From Notospermus geniculatus (taxonomy: Eukaryota; Nemertea; Pilidiophora; Heteronemertea; Lineidae), in assembly GCA_002633025.1 (NCBI GenBank), contig NMRB01000066.1, positions 68,582 to 132,581 on the forward strand: a stretch of 64,000 nt of DNA. The letters are read 5' to 3'. Below the pieces are notes generated by a model. That model did not search any database and had not been told where the DNA came from. It saw only the letters and a program-made list of their open reading frames with translations. Shown piece after piece: positions 1 to 11,700 of the stretch. A program made the position numbers and the translations under genes. Positions within the stretch are counted from its first letter, which is position 1. The number at the start of each line of letters is the position of its first letter.

Positions 1-344
1 CCTAAACACTGCATTTAGAAAACAGTAAATCTAAATGTCTTGTAAATGTCTTGTTTAACTTATAAACATCTCGTTCAGTTTCCCCTAAACACGAAACATG
101 AAGGAATCCTGAACATCGTGTTTAGGGCTGGTTCACGGCTCGGGTGGAATTGGTCAAATTTGTCGTTTCGCTATATCTCCCGCCGGCGAATTTTTTTCCC
201 CCAGGATATAAAAGATATAAATCAGATGCATAAAGGTGGAATAAACTTATTCCAGGTCTAACTTCACGCTTTAACGTTCAGGAGGAAATAATACAGTAGA
301 CAGATTTTCCGAGTTACCCAAAGAAAAATTCCAGGCCAGGGCGT

Positions 345-425
345 GTAGCCCCAGTGGCGTAGTGGTTAGAGCGTTGGTCCAGATTATGCATGTTGCAGGT
401 GGGCCCTGGATCGAATCTGCCTGCC
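345..425 (+). repeat. tRNA-related SINE head
   Basis: Contains an A-box-like tggcgtagtgg (355-365) and a degenerate B-box-like ggatcgaatct (408-418) at tRNA spacing. The acceptor ends do not pair, so this is a SINE head or tRNA pseudogene and not a working tRNA. Confidence 0.5.
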
Positions 426-1198
426 GGTATTATTCACTCTTAACTGCGTGCCTTTTTATACTTTTTTCCTTCATCTTCCAACGCTTTTTTGTCACTTTTT
501 CAGTCTAAATCAGTCGGTTTAATAATTTTTTGCCGTCATGGAAACACATTAATCTATTTCGTTGGAATATGGAGAACTAAACGCGTTTAGATGTTTAAAA
601 TATGTTGCATATTCCCGTTTAGTTTCGTGTTCAGACTTTAAACACTTTAGATTTACAGTGTACTCTGTAAGAATACAGTTATTCCACCAATGTTTTACCG
701 CGTATTTGATGATAAGAAGCCAAAAACACAGAATTTTCCAAGGGTTCTAATAATTTTGACCAGTACTGTATGCGCTTAATGTGCGTTTTTTGGCGCCACC
801 CTGTATAGCCTAATTAACCAAGGCCTTGAATCAGTCATCTGAGAAGCATGTTCTAATTTGTACCATTTTTCGATATGCACTGCTGTGCACATTGATCATA
901 TCCAGCATTCAGTACAAAAGTTACGATTTTTTTCACGATAATTGTGGCACTGAAACACTCCAGTGGGTCACTCTGTTTCACAATGTTTCTCACGGAAAAA
1001 TAATTTAATTGATTCGATAGTACACGGTCTAACGGTCTGCAGGAGCAGGTCAACTCGGTGACTGAGAATAGTGGAAATTGTGGTGGTAGCCTCTTGCATC
1101 CCATATCAGGGAACAAAATATGTTCCAGATCAGATATCATAACATGATACGGATAGGAGTGATCCAGCGTGGGCGTTCTCCATTCGTACGGGTTGCGT

Positions 1199-1440
1199 TA
1201 CTCTCTTCCTTAAAGTGCCACCGTATGTATGAGGTGACTCAGTAGGCATATCCCTCCCCACCTTGAAAAGACTAGTGTCCTGTCCAACCCATATACATGT
1301 ATATAGCCAGTGGAAAACAGCTACATGTAGGCTGGACTGATACTACTAGTATGTCGAAACCTTAGCTGACAAAAATGGCCGTCATCCTTTTCATAACTTG
1401 AGAAGTTCAACGCGCTAGCGTGACTAACCCTTCGGATACC
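1199..1440. repeat. Dispersed repeat, uninterrupted copy
   Basis: Matches 44458-44965, sharing for example gtccaaccca, ggctggactgata and atgtcgaaaccttagctgac. The second copy carries a retroelement insertion that this one lacks. Lies in the block specific to duplication copy A. Confidence 0.7.
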
Positions 1441-1514
1441 ATGCGCCAACTATGACCAACAAGATGTACCGTCAGGACCGACGCTAAGTACGGAAGAGGC
1501 CATCACAAGCTCAT

Positions 1515-1614
1515 TTGTGGCATCAACCATCTTCTGAAATACATTTACGTCATGGAAGTGAAGTCCAATTTCGTATTTCGTACTTCGTGTTTCGTGAGAT
1601 TTGCGAAACCTCAC
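1515..1614. mobile_element. Solo arm of palindromic MITE family 1
   Basis: Right arm only: catcttctgaaataca through cgaaacctcac, followed by TA. The full-length relatives lie at 5001-5400 and 5417-5812. The matching solo arm in copy B is at 21534-21631. Confidence 0.7.
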
Positions 1615-2514
1615 TAATATCCACAGCGCGTGAGGAGAAATTCGTAAAAAGTGATAACGTAGGCCTTCACTACCTGTTCCTAGCCTATGCGAAGTAAGAT
1701 CTGCTTTGGAAATGTGGCACAGTTGGCGTGATGTGGGAAGTCAATCTATGCACATATTTTCATAAAATCTCAGAAAATATTCATAACTGCTTACTGCCTT
1801 GTGCTATGAGGGCCGAGGCAACTGCCACATGCCTACTTGCCGCTCAGCACACGTCTGTTCGTTGAAAAACCTACACGATTTAGTTTCTTCCCCGCCTCCG
1901 GCTGTTTGTCGGAAAGAATGAGAAATCTACCGATGGCTGACGGCTAGTTAGCTGGAAAACCACGAAAGAAAAGACGAATAGCGGAGCTAGGTTAAGATAT
2001 CAACTGGTGGCCCAGAGCTTGTTAGCCAGGCAGCGGTAAATTGCAGACAACAGCAGCTGGAACCACCTCACGGAGTCACTGCATTTGTCAGAGCCACAGG
2101 TAGCATGCTTCCTTAATCCATGCACTGGTCTCACTGGGAAGACATTTTTTAGCGAAACATGATTCACCTGAGAGGATATTTTGTACTGGTTGGCTACGAA
2201 CATCAGTTGGTAATAAAGGTATCAATTAACGGAGAAAGGAAGAATTAACTTGGATGGCACCAAAAATATAATGATGGGATAAATGAAGTATATACAAAGT
2301 GGGTCGTTTCAAGCTGCCATAGGAGAGTTCATTGTACCTGTACTGGTCGAATGCAAACAAACACGTCCCTCAAAACCTTCTAAGTTCCACCTTATTATAT
2401 AGCAGATGCCGGTGTGACAGGAATCTCAGTCCCCAGGATTGCAAGTCCGGCCGGGTTGTGCTGTTATACATGTACAAAGAATATGATTATAACTAAACCA
2501 TGACCATTCGAATG

Positions 2515-3245
2515 TACAATTTTAATCAAAAAAGTAAATGCACAGCTAATAAACTTGGAATATGTCCCAATATTTTCGAAGGACCATCTTCTGCTGCTTT
2601 TATGACAAATATTTATTGGACCTTTTGAGACAAAAATTGCATCGATTTTGGATGAAGTGCAGTTTTTGCAAATGTTTAAAATTTCTATAAAAGAGTGTGA
2701 TTTCTAATCGATCATTTTATTGGAAAGAAGACTTGGACTGTTGACTGGAGTTTCGACTGATATTTTTGGATAAATCCTGCATTATTCTGATATGGAGATT
2801 CTGATGGAGAATTCGAAATATACGGGAGAATCCAACTTACCTCTACGCGAGTCCATGTCATAAAAATTTTCTAAGTTCTATTAAATACTGTAATATAGAG
2901 GGGTAGCATAATGGTAAAAGGAACAGCTTGTATTATCCTAAGCTGTTCCATCTATCATTATGCTAGCCCTACTATATTACGATATTTTTAGAACTTACAA
3001 CATTTTTATGACCTGGACTCGCGTCGAGGTAAGTTGGATTCTCCCGTATTTCGTTTATAGATTCAGAAACATAGCTACAAAATGTGACTAAATGTCAGAC
3101 ATTTTGACACATCATTATTCTTTACATCTCGAAAGGTTCTTAGGGGGTTCAGAGTAATTGCTGTAAACAAACGTTGATCCACAGAAATTTTTTCGAAATA
3201 CTCAAATCTATTAGCTGTGCATTTACTTTTGATTAAGGGTGTACA
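2515..3245. mobile_element. ~730-bp element with ~35-bp terminal inverted repeats
   Basis: The left end tacaattttaatc..gtaaatgcacagctaat and the right end attagctgtgcatttac..gattaagggtgtaca are inverted copies. A second element, 2823-3046, is nested inside. Copy B (about 22600-23097) has lost most of the left terminus, and a diverged right half occurs at ~7970-8180. Confidence 0.65.
2823..3046. mobile_element. 224-bp palindromic MITE with TA target duplication and a paralogous empty site
   Basis: The arms run from CGGGAGAATCC to GGATTCTCCCG and pair along most of the element. TA flanks both sides (2821-2822, 3047-3048). Copy B has one uninterrupted TA at the same point (22902-22903). A TA duplication fits Tc1/mariner-type transposition. 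Confidence 0.9.
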
Positions 3246-4592
3246 TGTAACGTTAAAGCAGATATTGTAACTAACTCAGACCTGCATTCCTAGGACTCCC
3301 ATTCCTTTCACATCGGATGTACGACGTTGTAGGCATGTGTTTTCTTTGCGTACAGATACCAATCAAAGCGAACCAACAATATTTACTGTTCAACAACACG
3401 CGTATGCCTTGGTAACGTCTATACTGATAAAGGCATTTCCTTCATGATCGAATAAAAAGCTGTTCGTCTCGAAACACGGTCTCAGAAAGGCATCATATTC
3501 AACACGGCCAGAAATCTCAGAATCACCTCATAATTGGTGAATCCGATAAAAATGTCTCTTTTTTCCAGACCTGTTTCCTGCTCGAACACCCAGAGACGAT
3601 TCTACTGACTCAAAGCTGTGGGCAATTGTCATGACACTCTTCTACTACTGGTGGACTAGCTTCTGAGAATGAGACATGGTAGGGGCGGTTACCTTACATC
3701 AATTACGGAGTAAACGAGGATCTGATACCCGAAGGCCAGCCTCAGATTAGAAATCAGATATTCAGGCGACGTCTAAATGTATTGGCCCAGTACATTTTTG
3801 GTATGGTATTTGTGTTTGATTTCCATCAGGGCCGAATCCAAAGCATTATTGGCCTTGTTTGGTATGGAGGAGGCCATATCAAGCCACTCATGATCCTCAC
3901 TTGGATTGGGCCGTTCACATCCTTTAAAAGACAGCAGGTAGGCCTAAGGCACCACGGCTTACCATGTGGCCGACGCACAGAGCCGTGGATGGTTATTCCC
4001 CATCAAGGCTGGATACGAACCCGAGACCAACCGCTTCTTGGCACAGTTGACGATGAAAAGCGTACACGGGACATAGCTCTGCATAAGATAGCGGTGGTGC
4101 GAACGTCTGCTCATTCGATCTATTGAACGTTATCAAACACGCGCAGGTGTTTGTTGCTTCCCGTTTTTTTCCAATACCACCCTGGAATATAGATAAATAC
4201 ATCCTCTGATTTAACGCATGAGAAATTCCTTTAACACCTGCTGCGTGAGAAAAAAAGATACACGCTTTCATGTAGCCACGATAAAACCATTTCCTGTTAA
4301 TAAAAGAGGGCCTAACAACGTTAGAAAGACATTGAAGGAAAGCTCCAAAGAGCAAATGCTAATTGTTAGCAGATTGACAATATCCTTCTTTCTCGGATAT
4401 GCTGCCCGACGTGACAAAGGTTCTTTCCTTAATGCTGGCTCAGCGGATGATCACAGCCTGCCGGCAATATCTAAAGGTCAGCTAATCGTGTTTGTATATT
4501 GCGGCTGTAGAGTTTATGCTTGGCTTCTTTTGGTTGTACAGTCAGAGGATTGTCGGTGTCTCTTTCTGTCCGCGAAATACAGAGGATAGTAA

Positions 4593-4665
4593 GGGNNNNG
4601 GGGGTAAGGGAAGAGATGAAGTCACTTCGTCTTTTTTGGCATCATTGTAGTTTTGAGACGGCCCC
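4593..4665. mobile_element. MITE truncated by assembly gap (copy A)
   Basis: Same element as 24441-24660 with TAA on both sides, but ~150 bp are replaced by four Ns next to a G-run. This is a sequencing or assembly gap, not a biological deletion. Confidence 0.75.
4596..4599. other. Assembly gap (NNNN)
   Basis: Four Ns inside a MITE beside a G-run; copy B shows ~150 bp are missing here. Single ambiguous bases also occur at 39641, 52092 and 55444. Confidence 0.98.
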
Positions 4666-5000
4666 TAAAGGATCGATACCACGGAGGGAAGATCGCTGGC
4701 ACTATCACTGGCATTTTGTTAATAGTAAATAAATAATAGCCATGAATAGTCGATTGGTAAGAACGCGGAAGGTCAGAACTGTCGAGTTAAACTTCCAACC
4801 GAAGACGCCAGGCTCATATTATACTGTGTTGCCAGTACAAAACAAATGCGGCTTTACATGGGCTAGGTTCTTGATCGTTCATTCTACGCTCCTGACCTTT
4901 TAATGGCAAAGAGAAAGCCTTTTGTCGTTGATGGCATTTGGGATGACGAACGAGCCCCTCTTATTACACCCCTTTATTTTCTGTTCCAGTTTAGGCATTA

Positions 5001-5400
5001 GTGAGGTTTTGCAAATCTGACGAAACACGAAGTACGAAATACGAAATTGGACTTCGTTTCCATGACGTGATGTACTTCAGGAGATGGTTAGTACCACAGA
5101 TATCGCCTGCTGCAAGAGCGTCTTTCAGCGTATGACGTTAGACCGATAGAGTTACGGTGTATATTAAACTTTGAAATTTATATTTCGTTTCCACTTCGTA
5201 GATGCGAAGTGGAAATTTAAAAATTCAAGAAGCGCCGTAACTCTCTCGATCTTACATGATATCTGAAAGACGCACTCTGGCAGCAGGGGCATTGTACCAA
5301 CTATCTCCTGAAATACAATTTAGGTCATGGAAATGAAGTCCAATTTGAATCGTGTAATTTCGTACTAACTTCGTGTTTCGCCAGATTTGCGAAACCTCAC
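5001..5400. mobile_element. 400-bp whole-length palindromic MITE (family 1)
   Basis: Starts GTGAGGTTTTGCAAAT and ends ATTTGCGAAACCTCAC; the two ~190-bp halves are imperfect inverted copies meeting at cttcgtagatgcgaag. TA on each side suggests Tc1/mariner-type integration. No protein-coding content. Confidence 0.88.
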
Positions 5401-5416
5401 TATTAGTGAGTTATTA

Positions 5417-5812
5417 GTGAGGTTTCGCAAGTGTGACGAAACACGAAGTCCGAAATACGAAATCCAACTTCATTTCCATGACGTAATGGATTTCTGGAGA
5501 TGGTTGCTACCACAAATGTCCCTGTTGCCAGTGCGTCATTTATCATATCATGTAAGACCGAGGGAGTTATGGTGCATCTTGAATTTTTAGATTTCCACTT
5601 CGTAGATACAAAATGGAAACGAAAGATAAATTTCAAAGCTTAATATACGCCGTAATTGTATCGGTCTAAAGTCATACGCTTAGAGACGCTCTGGTACCAA
5701 CCAGATACCGATATTGTGGTACCAACCATCTCCTGAAATACATTACGTTATGGAAATGAAGTCCAATTTCGTATTTCGTACTTCGTGTTTCGTCAGATTT
5801 GCGAAACCTCAC
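5417..5812. mobile_element. 396-bp palindromic MITE (family 1), second copy
   Basis: A neighbour of 5001-5400, only 16 bp away, with the same ends, the same palindromic design and TA flanks. The adjacent pair is present in both copies of the ~7 kb block. Confidence 0.88.
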
Positions 5813-6474
5813 TACTGTCTTATCGTGACGTTTCGTACTATTTGCAAGGAGTTTCTAATGTCAAAATGAGCTCTTGTGAATTTGTCCGTATCCAATTGAG
5901 CATAATGGTCGATGATGGCAAAGATCAGAGAGCAACTGCTGCTTATCCAAACACAGGCTGCACCTTTTTCCTTCTCCGGTTTGAAATTAATGGCATATTC
6001 AGAGGGGCTCTCGAACTGTCTGAAGATATGTTGAGGCGGATATTAAAATAGGTATTGACAATGGCTAAAATATTCATTGCTTTATTCGACCTTGATTCTT
6101 CTTGAGTGGTTCAAGGGAAGAAAATTCAACAGTGGACGCCACGCGATGATAAACAACAATAATGAACAAAATTCAACATCATAAAAATGGTGCATGCGGT
6201 GAAGGACGGCAGAGCGGAAATGTCGTTCTCTAAAGCCTCCGGCAACATTGCATTCTCCGGGTATTTGAATATTTCGTTCATTGGACCTATTTAGATAAAT
6301 CAACATTTGTTCCAATTGAAGGTAACACATAAAATCAAAATATTAATAGTGATTTTAATGTGACTCGAATGACAGTATAACAATCGTTAATGCACTGTAC
6401 ATGTAAAGGGATGTCGTACTTCATCTTGATCACTGAGCGCTGATACCGAAGCTGCCCAATGAGTGAATTATGAT

Positions 6475-6600
6475 CCCTATCCTGTAATTCTTTCAAAGAA
6501 AGAGAGAACACAAAAGTCGACACACAAAATGATAACATATAGGAAGTCAACTTCCAAAATTTCGAAATTTTGGAAGTTGACTTTCTGTAATTCGTTCATG
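6475..6600 (-). mobile_element. Retroelement-like 3' tail (copy A)
   Basis: The minus strand carries ttatcattttgtgtgtc followed by ttttgtgttctctcttt, also found at 26519-26640, 50480-50660 (minus) and, in part, 54465-54590 (plus). The shared ends suggest one family of retrotransposon 3' ends; the family is not identified. Confidence 0.45.
6542..6583. repeat. Near-perfect 42-nt palindrome
   Basis: ggaagtcaacttccaaaat and its inverted copy meet at ttcgaa. It would form a long stem as RNA or a cruciform as DNA. Also present at 26589-26630. Confidence 0.85.
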
Positions 6601-7515
6601 TGCAAGAAAAGGTTTGGGTGTGATGATGACTTATGCCAAAATATCAACTTTTCCCACAACACCAAAGTACACGTGCCAATCAGGACAGATTCAACGTTAT
6701 TTAAGAACGTGGATGCACTGATCGGATGACGACCCATTTCAGGAGTAATCTTTCGTATCTCGTAGTCACATTCAAATCACAATCTGGCATGGAGCGTGTG
6801 CTTTGTCGATAGATCTGATTATCTCAAATGGTAATTCGGTTCTAGATAGGATACTTCAATGCACATAGCATGGAAATGGGTTTTGTGCCAGCGTCTATGA
6901 TTTATCATTTGGGATGAGATTAAATCAAGTCAGTACTCATTTTCTTCGATCTCGCGCCGGTCTGTTGATTTATGTCTCTGAATATCCAGTTAATGTCACC
7001 GACGCATAAAAAGTCAACGGGTTGTTCAGTTCCTATCCATACCACATGGTTTTAAATGATTTCCTCTATCGCCAGCACTTAGATCGGCACTTTCTCAAAA
7101 ATGACAGTCTTTACATACAGTGTATCTCAGAAAGAACTGAGAATTAACATGGAATAAAATGGTCAGTAGTTAGCTTTTTGATGGTAATACGGATTACTTC
7201 ATTTAAAGGGCACGTCTTTCGAAGTCCGTGCAATAACCATATTGTACAGCTTGAAATAAGGCACTCAGCTCCAGTCAGAACCCCTCACCCTAATTCGGCA
7301 TGACGTAAAGCAATTTTCAATTGGACGTGATGGGGTCGTGAGTTACATCAGCCATGTTAGGCCTGATATCCGAGTTTGCCGGTGTGAACGCGGAAATAGT
7401 TCCTGGGTGCGCTATTGTTCTAGTGTATCCTTGGTGAAGGATTATGTTCCTAACCCTGACCATATCCATTGACAATGCATGACCTTTGTATTGAAGGAAT
7501 CCTGCGAGAAACAAC

Positions 7516-7555
7516 TACATGTACATGTACATGTGCATGTACATGTACATGTAGT
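7516..7555. repeat. (ACATGT)n palindromic simple repeat
   Basis: Self-complementary ctacatgtacatg.. tract with a single tgtgca interruption near its middle. The same tract is at 27569-27608 in copy B. Confidence 0.9.
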
Positions 7556-7969
7556 GACTATTTTTTTCCACTTTAATTTTCGGTTCTTTCTAGGACACGC
7601 TGTATACTACATGTATTAAAATCGGATTTATTTTTTAAATAAGGAATTGTAAGGAGGAATTGAGAAAGGTGACACCGGCACTCATCTCACACAAAAGACC
7701 GCCTGGCCTTGGATTACTCGATGGAGTGTCATTAGGAGTAACTATTGTTGACTAGGCCATGAATAAGCCTATTCACAATATTCAGCAGGCTGGGTAGATC
7801 TAAATGAGTCGGAAGGAATAGCCCTGACTTGACTGGAAAACCGAACGAAATTCATTTTGGAAAATGCTCTGCAACTTCTGTTCACCACGGAATTTTTTAA
7901 ACCTGAAAAAATAATTTTGCTGGGAAACAACCAGGCTTTAAGGTGACGTTGGTTTCACTTCTAAAAAAT

Positions 7970-8180
7970 ATGCGATTGAAAATCACACTTTTTTATGGAA
8001 ATTTCAAACTTTTGTCAAAAATACAACTCATGCAAGTTCATGACATTTTTGGTCTCAAAATGTGTCTTGATGCCCTAAGTAATTGCCGTAAAAAGCAAAG
8101 GTTGATCCACTAAAGATTTTGGGAAATATTTAAGTTTATTACCTGTGCATTTACTTTTGATTAAGGGTGTACATGTACAT
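7970..8180. repeat. Diverged partial copy of the 2515-3245 element
   Basis: Shares aatcacac..ttttttatggaaat-like sequence, gttgatccac, and the right end gtgcatttacttttgattaagggtgtaca with 3090-3245. The left half is missing. The remainder, 8181-8683, shows no recognised feature. Confidence 0.6.
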
Positions 8181-8683
8181 GTATAAGTTATTCTTTGATC
8201 CTCGATGACATACCGGACTCGAAGTGCATGGTGTAACAATAGCATGGTATAGTTTCGAATGCAGCAGACACCAAACTGGGTAAAAACCCCATCCTTTGAT
8301 TTCATTGCTCATTTTTTAAATGGAAAATGTATTGGCAACAGCTCATGCTTTTATTGCAAAATGTTACAAATTTCATCGAGAGGCAATTTCAATTGCGTAC
8401 TCCCTTCAACATCTTCGAATGGCCTTCATCATATTTATAATATCCTCTATTACTTAAATACATGTATGTTTCAGAAAATCGACTCGTTGTTACGGACAGC
8501 ATAGACTGATGAACCGGGGAATCCAACTGCAATACGGGTACATTGATAAATCAACCAATTTTCATGTTCATGTTAAATGACCAATATTAACTGCGTGTAA
8601 GTGTTTCGATGATACTACATCTTTACCATTAGTTCATATTTCGGTCAAATACCTTTGCAGCATGTCAACAAAATGATGTAATT

Positions 8684-8705
8684 TATTGTTGATGTATATT
8701 TGCAG
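8684..8705 (+). other. Splice-acceptor-like tract before the large ORF
   Basis: A T-rich stretch ending in ttgcag lies 22 bases upstream of the proposed ATG at 8728. It could be the 3' splice site joining an untranslated first exon to the large coding exon. If used, it removes the upstream in-frame ATG at 8686 and supports the start at 8728. No matching first exon or promoter was identified. Confidence 0.35.
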
Positions 8706-8727
8706 GTTGATACTGATAGTGGTGACC

Positions 8728-11700
8728 ATGGACTGGTCACTGTGCATTATATGCCAATCAGCAAAGTCGGAGGGCCTGCGTTGTCCAGCTAACATCCACG
8801 GGAAAACGCCGAAGACAGATGTGTACGAGAAATTCCTCCAAAATTCCTCAGCTTTCAAGAAGATCGGCTATCTCCCACTGGGCCTACAACTGAAGTTTGC
8901 GGAAGATATTACAGCTGATGAGTTGCTGAGACATGCTGCAAAATGGCACAAATCATGCCATGTAGAATTTAGCGACAGTCGCTTACAGAGAGCAGCCAGT
9001 AAACGAGCAAGTGACTCTCAGACTGTCCAAATGGCAAAACGTAAGAAACGCGATGTCCATGTCCCCTCTTGTTGTATTTTTTGCAATGGCAGTGAAGGAA
9101 TACTGCATGAGCTTCAAACTACGAATGCTGACATGAATATCAAAGAGATGGCAACTGATTTAGATGACATTGATGTTTTGTTGAGACTTGATGGTGTTGT
9201 CGCTTTAGGCCTAAAATACCACTTTCTGTGTTTAACAAAGTTTAGAAACCGCCACCGTTCACAAAAACGCAGAAGCAGCGATGCTGTGGTAAACAATGAA
9301 GCTGCAAAGCAAATAATCGCGAAGTCGTTTACCGAGGTTGTCGTTCACATCGAGAATTGTATTGAAGATGGCGTACTGAAGTTTACCTTAGCAGAATTAC
9401 GTCGCTATTACGAAGACCGTTTGAAAACAAATGGCTACTTTAGTGAGGGTGAGGTCAATCGGGTGCGGTTCAAGGATAAGCTTACTTCATATTTTCCTCA
9501 GTCACAGGTAGTTTGGGATGGTAAGAACAATATCTTGTTGTTCGATGAGGGTATTAGAAAGATGCTGAAGGCAGAATCTGAAGATTATGAAGGAGATATG
9601 TGTGTACTCGCCAGAGCCGCACGCATTCTTAGAAAAGATATCATCAGAACCACAGATGCTCCCTCTTTCAATGGGTCATTTCAATCTGGGTGTCAGGAAA
9701 TTGCATTACCAGATAATCTAAAGTTGTTCACTTCCTTGTTATTAAAAGGGCGTAACGTTAGTGAAAAAGAAGTAATGCCACAAGAACATCTCACCATTGC
9801 ACAATTAATAGTATTTAATTGCAGCAAACACACAGACTCCCCAGCTGTCCGACATTCCCAAAGCCACGAACCACCATTACCCATTTACACAGGACTCAAC
9901 ATTCACACTCAATTCAGATCGAAGAACCTGGTTACGATGCTTCATGAACTCGGGCTTTCTGTGAGTTATGATAGAATTCTAAGCATAGAACAACAACTTT
10001 CTTCTGCAGTTTGCCAACATATGGTAAATTCCGGCGTCGTTTGTCCTTCTCAATTACGTCATGGAGTTTTTGTTGTTGCAGCCCTAGATAATATTGACCA
10101 CAACCCGTCCAGCACAACAGCAGCAGGCTCCTTCCATGGCACTGGAATAAGCTTGTTCCAGTTCCCCACCGTGTCTAATCCTGGTCAATGTCAGTCGAAG
10201 ATGACTTTACCATTAGCTGACAAAGCCGATGCACACAGTCTGCCATCGTCTTACACTGTGGTACCACCAGTAGCTATCAGTAAAAAGTCTACTACTGTAC
10301 CTGCCCTTCCCTGTTCACAGTTATCTGCACTTCATGGGAATTTAGATGTGGCACAACATGGCGAAAGAACTTGGCTGCAAACTGCCGCGATGTTGTTGGA
10401 CAAAGGTACACTTGACGCGGAAGACAAGATAGCATGGTCAGCTTTTCATGCATCCCTCAACAACCGTCCAGACGAAGTTCTGCCTGCACTGTCGCAACTG
10501 TTGCCACTATTCTATGAAAAAGCTGCTTCTTTTTCGATGATCAAGCATGGCATGGACGTTGTTCGCAGAGCTACTCATTTCCTTAATCCCACCCAAACGC
10601 CAGTTATTGCATTTGATGCCCCACTCTACGCATTGGCAAAATATGTTCAATGGCACTTTCCAGCTACATACGGAGAGGACAGGTTCATAGTGATGTTTGG
10701 TGGCCTTCATATTGAAATGGCAATGTGGAAAACATTCGGTGATTATTTGGAAGGCTCTGGTTGGGTGAATATGTTGATTCAGGCAGGTATCGCTTCATCT
10801 GGAACTGCTGACTCCTTTCTCAAATCGGCCCACATTACAAGAACAAGGCACGCCCACCAGGTAACAGCGTTGGCTTTGTCCTACCTTCAGCAAGAGGCTT
10901 TCAAAAGCGAACGTGCAGCAGGTCGCACTGACAACACTGACTCGGAAACCACTTGGAGGGAGAGAATGCGTTTGACCAGCCCAACGTTCCTGTATTGGGA
11001 TACCATTTTACAGATCGAACTGCTTGGGTTAATTTTCATCCGTGCTCATAGAGAAGCAGATTTCCCTTTGTATGTTGAATCGTTGAAAGCCCTGATTCCA
11101 TGGTTCTTTGCTCTTGATCATCAGAACTATGCTCGTTGGTTGCCGGTCCATGTTCGTGATATGGAGAACCTCCCTCTGGATTTGAAGCGGGAGTTCGTTG
11201 AGAACGGTCATTGGGTTATCAACAAAACAGGAAAGAGGTTCTCGTCCATCCCCATCGATCAGGCCCATGAGCAGAACAACAACCTCGTTAAGGGAACGGG
11301 AGGAGCAATTGGCCTGACTGAGAATCCAACAGCTTTGAGAAAATGGTTGATTGCAGGACCGGAACAAGCACGAATTCTACAGGAGTTTGAACGAGATTGT
11401 GGGCGTTGCATCACCACGAGTGATAATTTGCATCACGAGGAGGGAATGGCGACACAGGTTTGTTTCCAAAGCCAGACAAAGAACCTGGTAGACGCCATCA
11501 GGGAAATTGGAAATCCATTCTTAAAAACAACATCAGAGCTTATTGCCATCGATACGGGAGACGTCATGGATGATACTGTGGTATCGACAGTGCGAACAGT
11601 CGAGCAAGTCGGTCGGGACAAGTATAAGCAGTTTGTCCAAAACGTTCTTGAAAAGAGATGCGTCAAAATAGATGAGCCAATAAAGAAGAATGCATTGCCC

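Larger units (their letters stand above)
661..7638. repeat. ~7 kb segmental duplication, copy A
   Basis: Begins tactctgtaagaatac and ends at tttattttttaaa; matches 21040-27692 in the same orientation across nearly the whole length. Compared with copy B it has its own ~430-bp block near 1072-1512, a 224-bp MITE at 2823-3046 that is absent from B, and an N gap at 4596-4599. By eye the last ~700 bp before 7638 is identical to B. Shared contents include palindromic MITEs at 5001-5812, a retroelement 3' tail near 6475-6600 and the ACATGT repeat at 7516. No convincing gene was seen: frames kept in both copies (for example 4218-4589 and 24066-24437) follow from DNA identity and match no family. Confidence 0.93.

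Noticed and set aside
4218-4589. 123-codon frame kept in both duplicates (also 24066-24437)
   Set aside because: Both copies are similar at the DNA level throughout, so the open frame is expected; the peptide has no recognisable motif and the end runs into a MITE.
7516-7555. CRISPR-like or telomeric array
   Set aside because: It is a short palindromic simple repeat with no spacers and no telomere unit.
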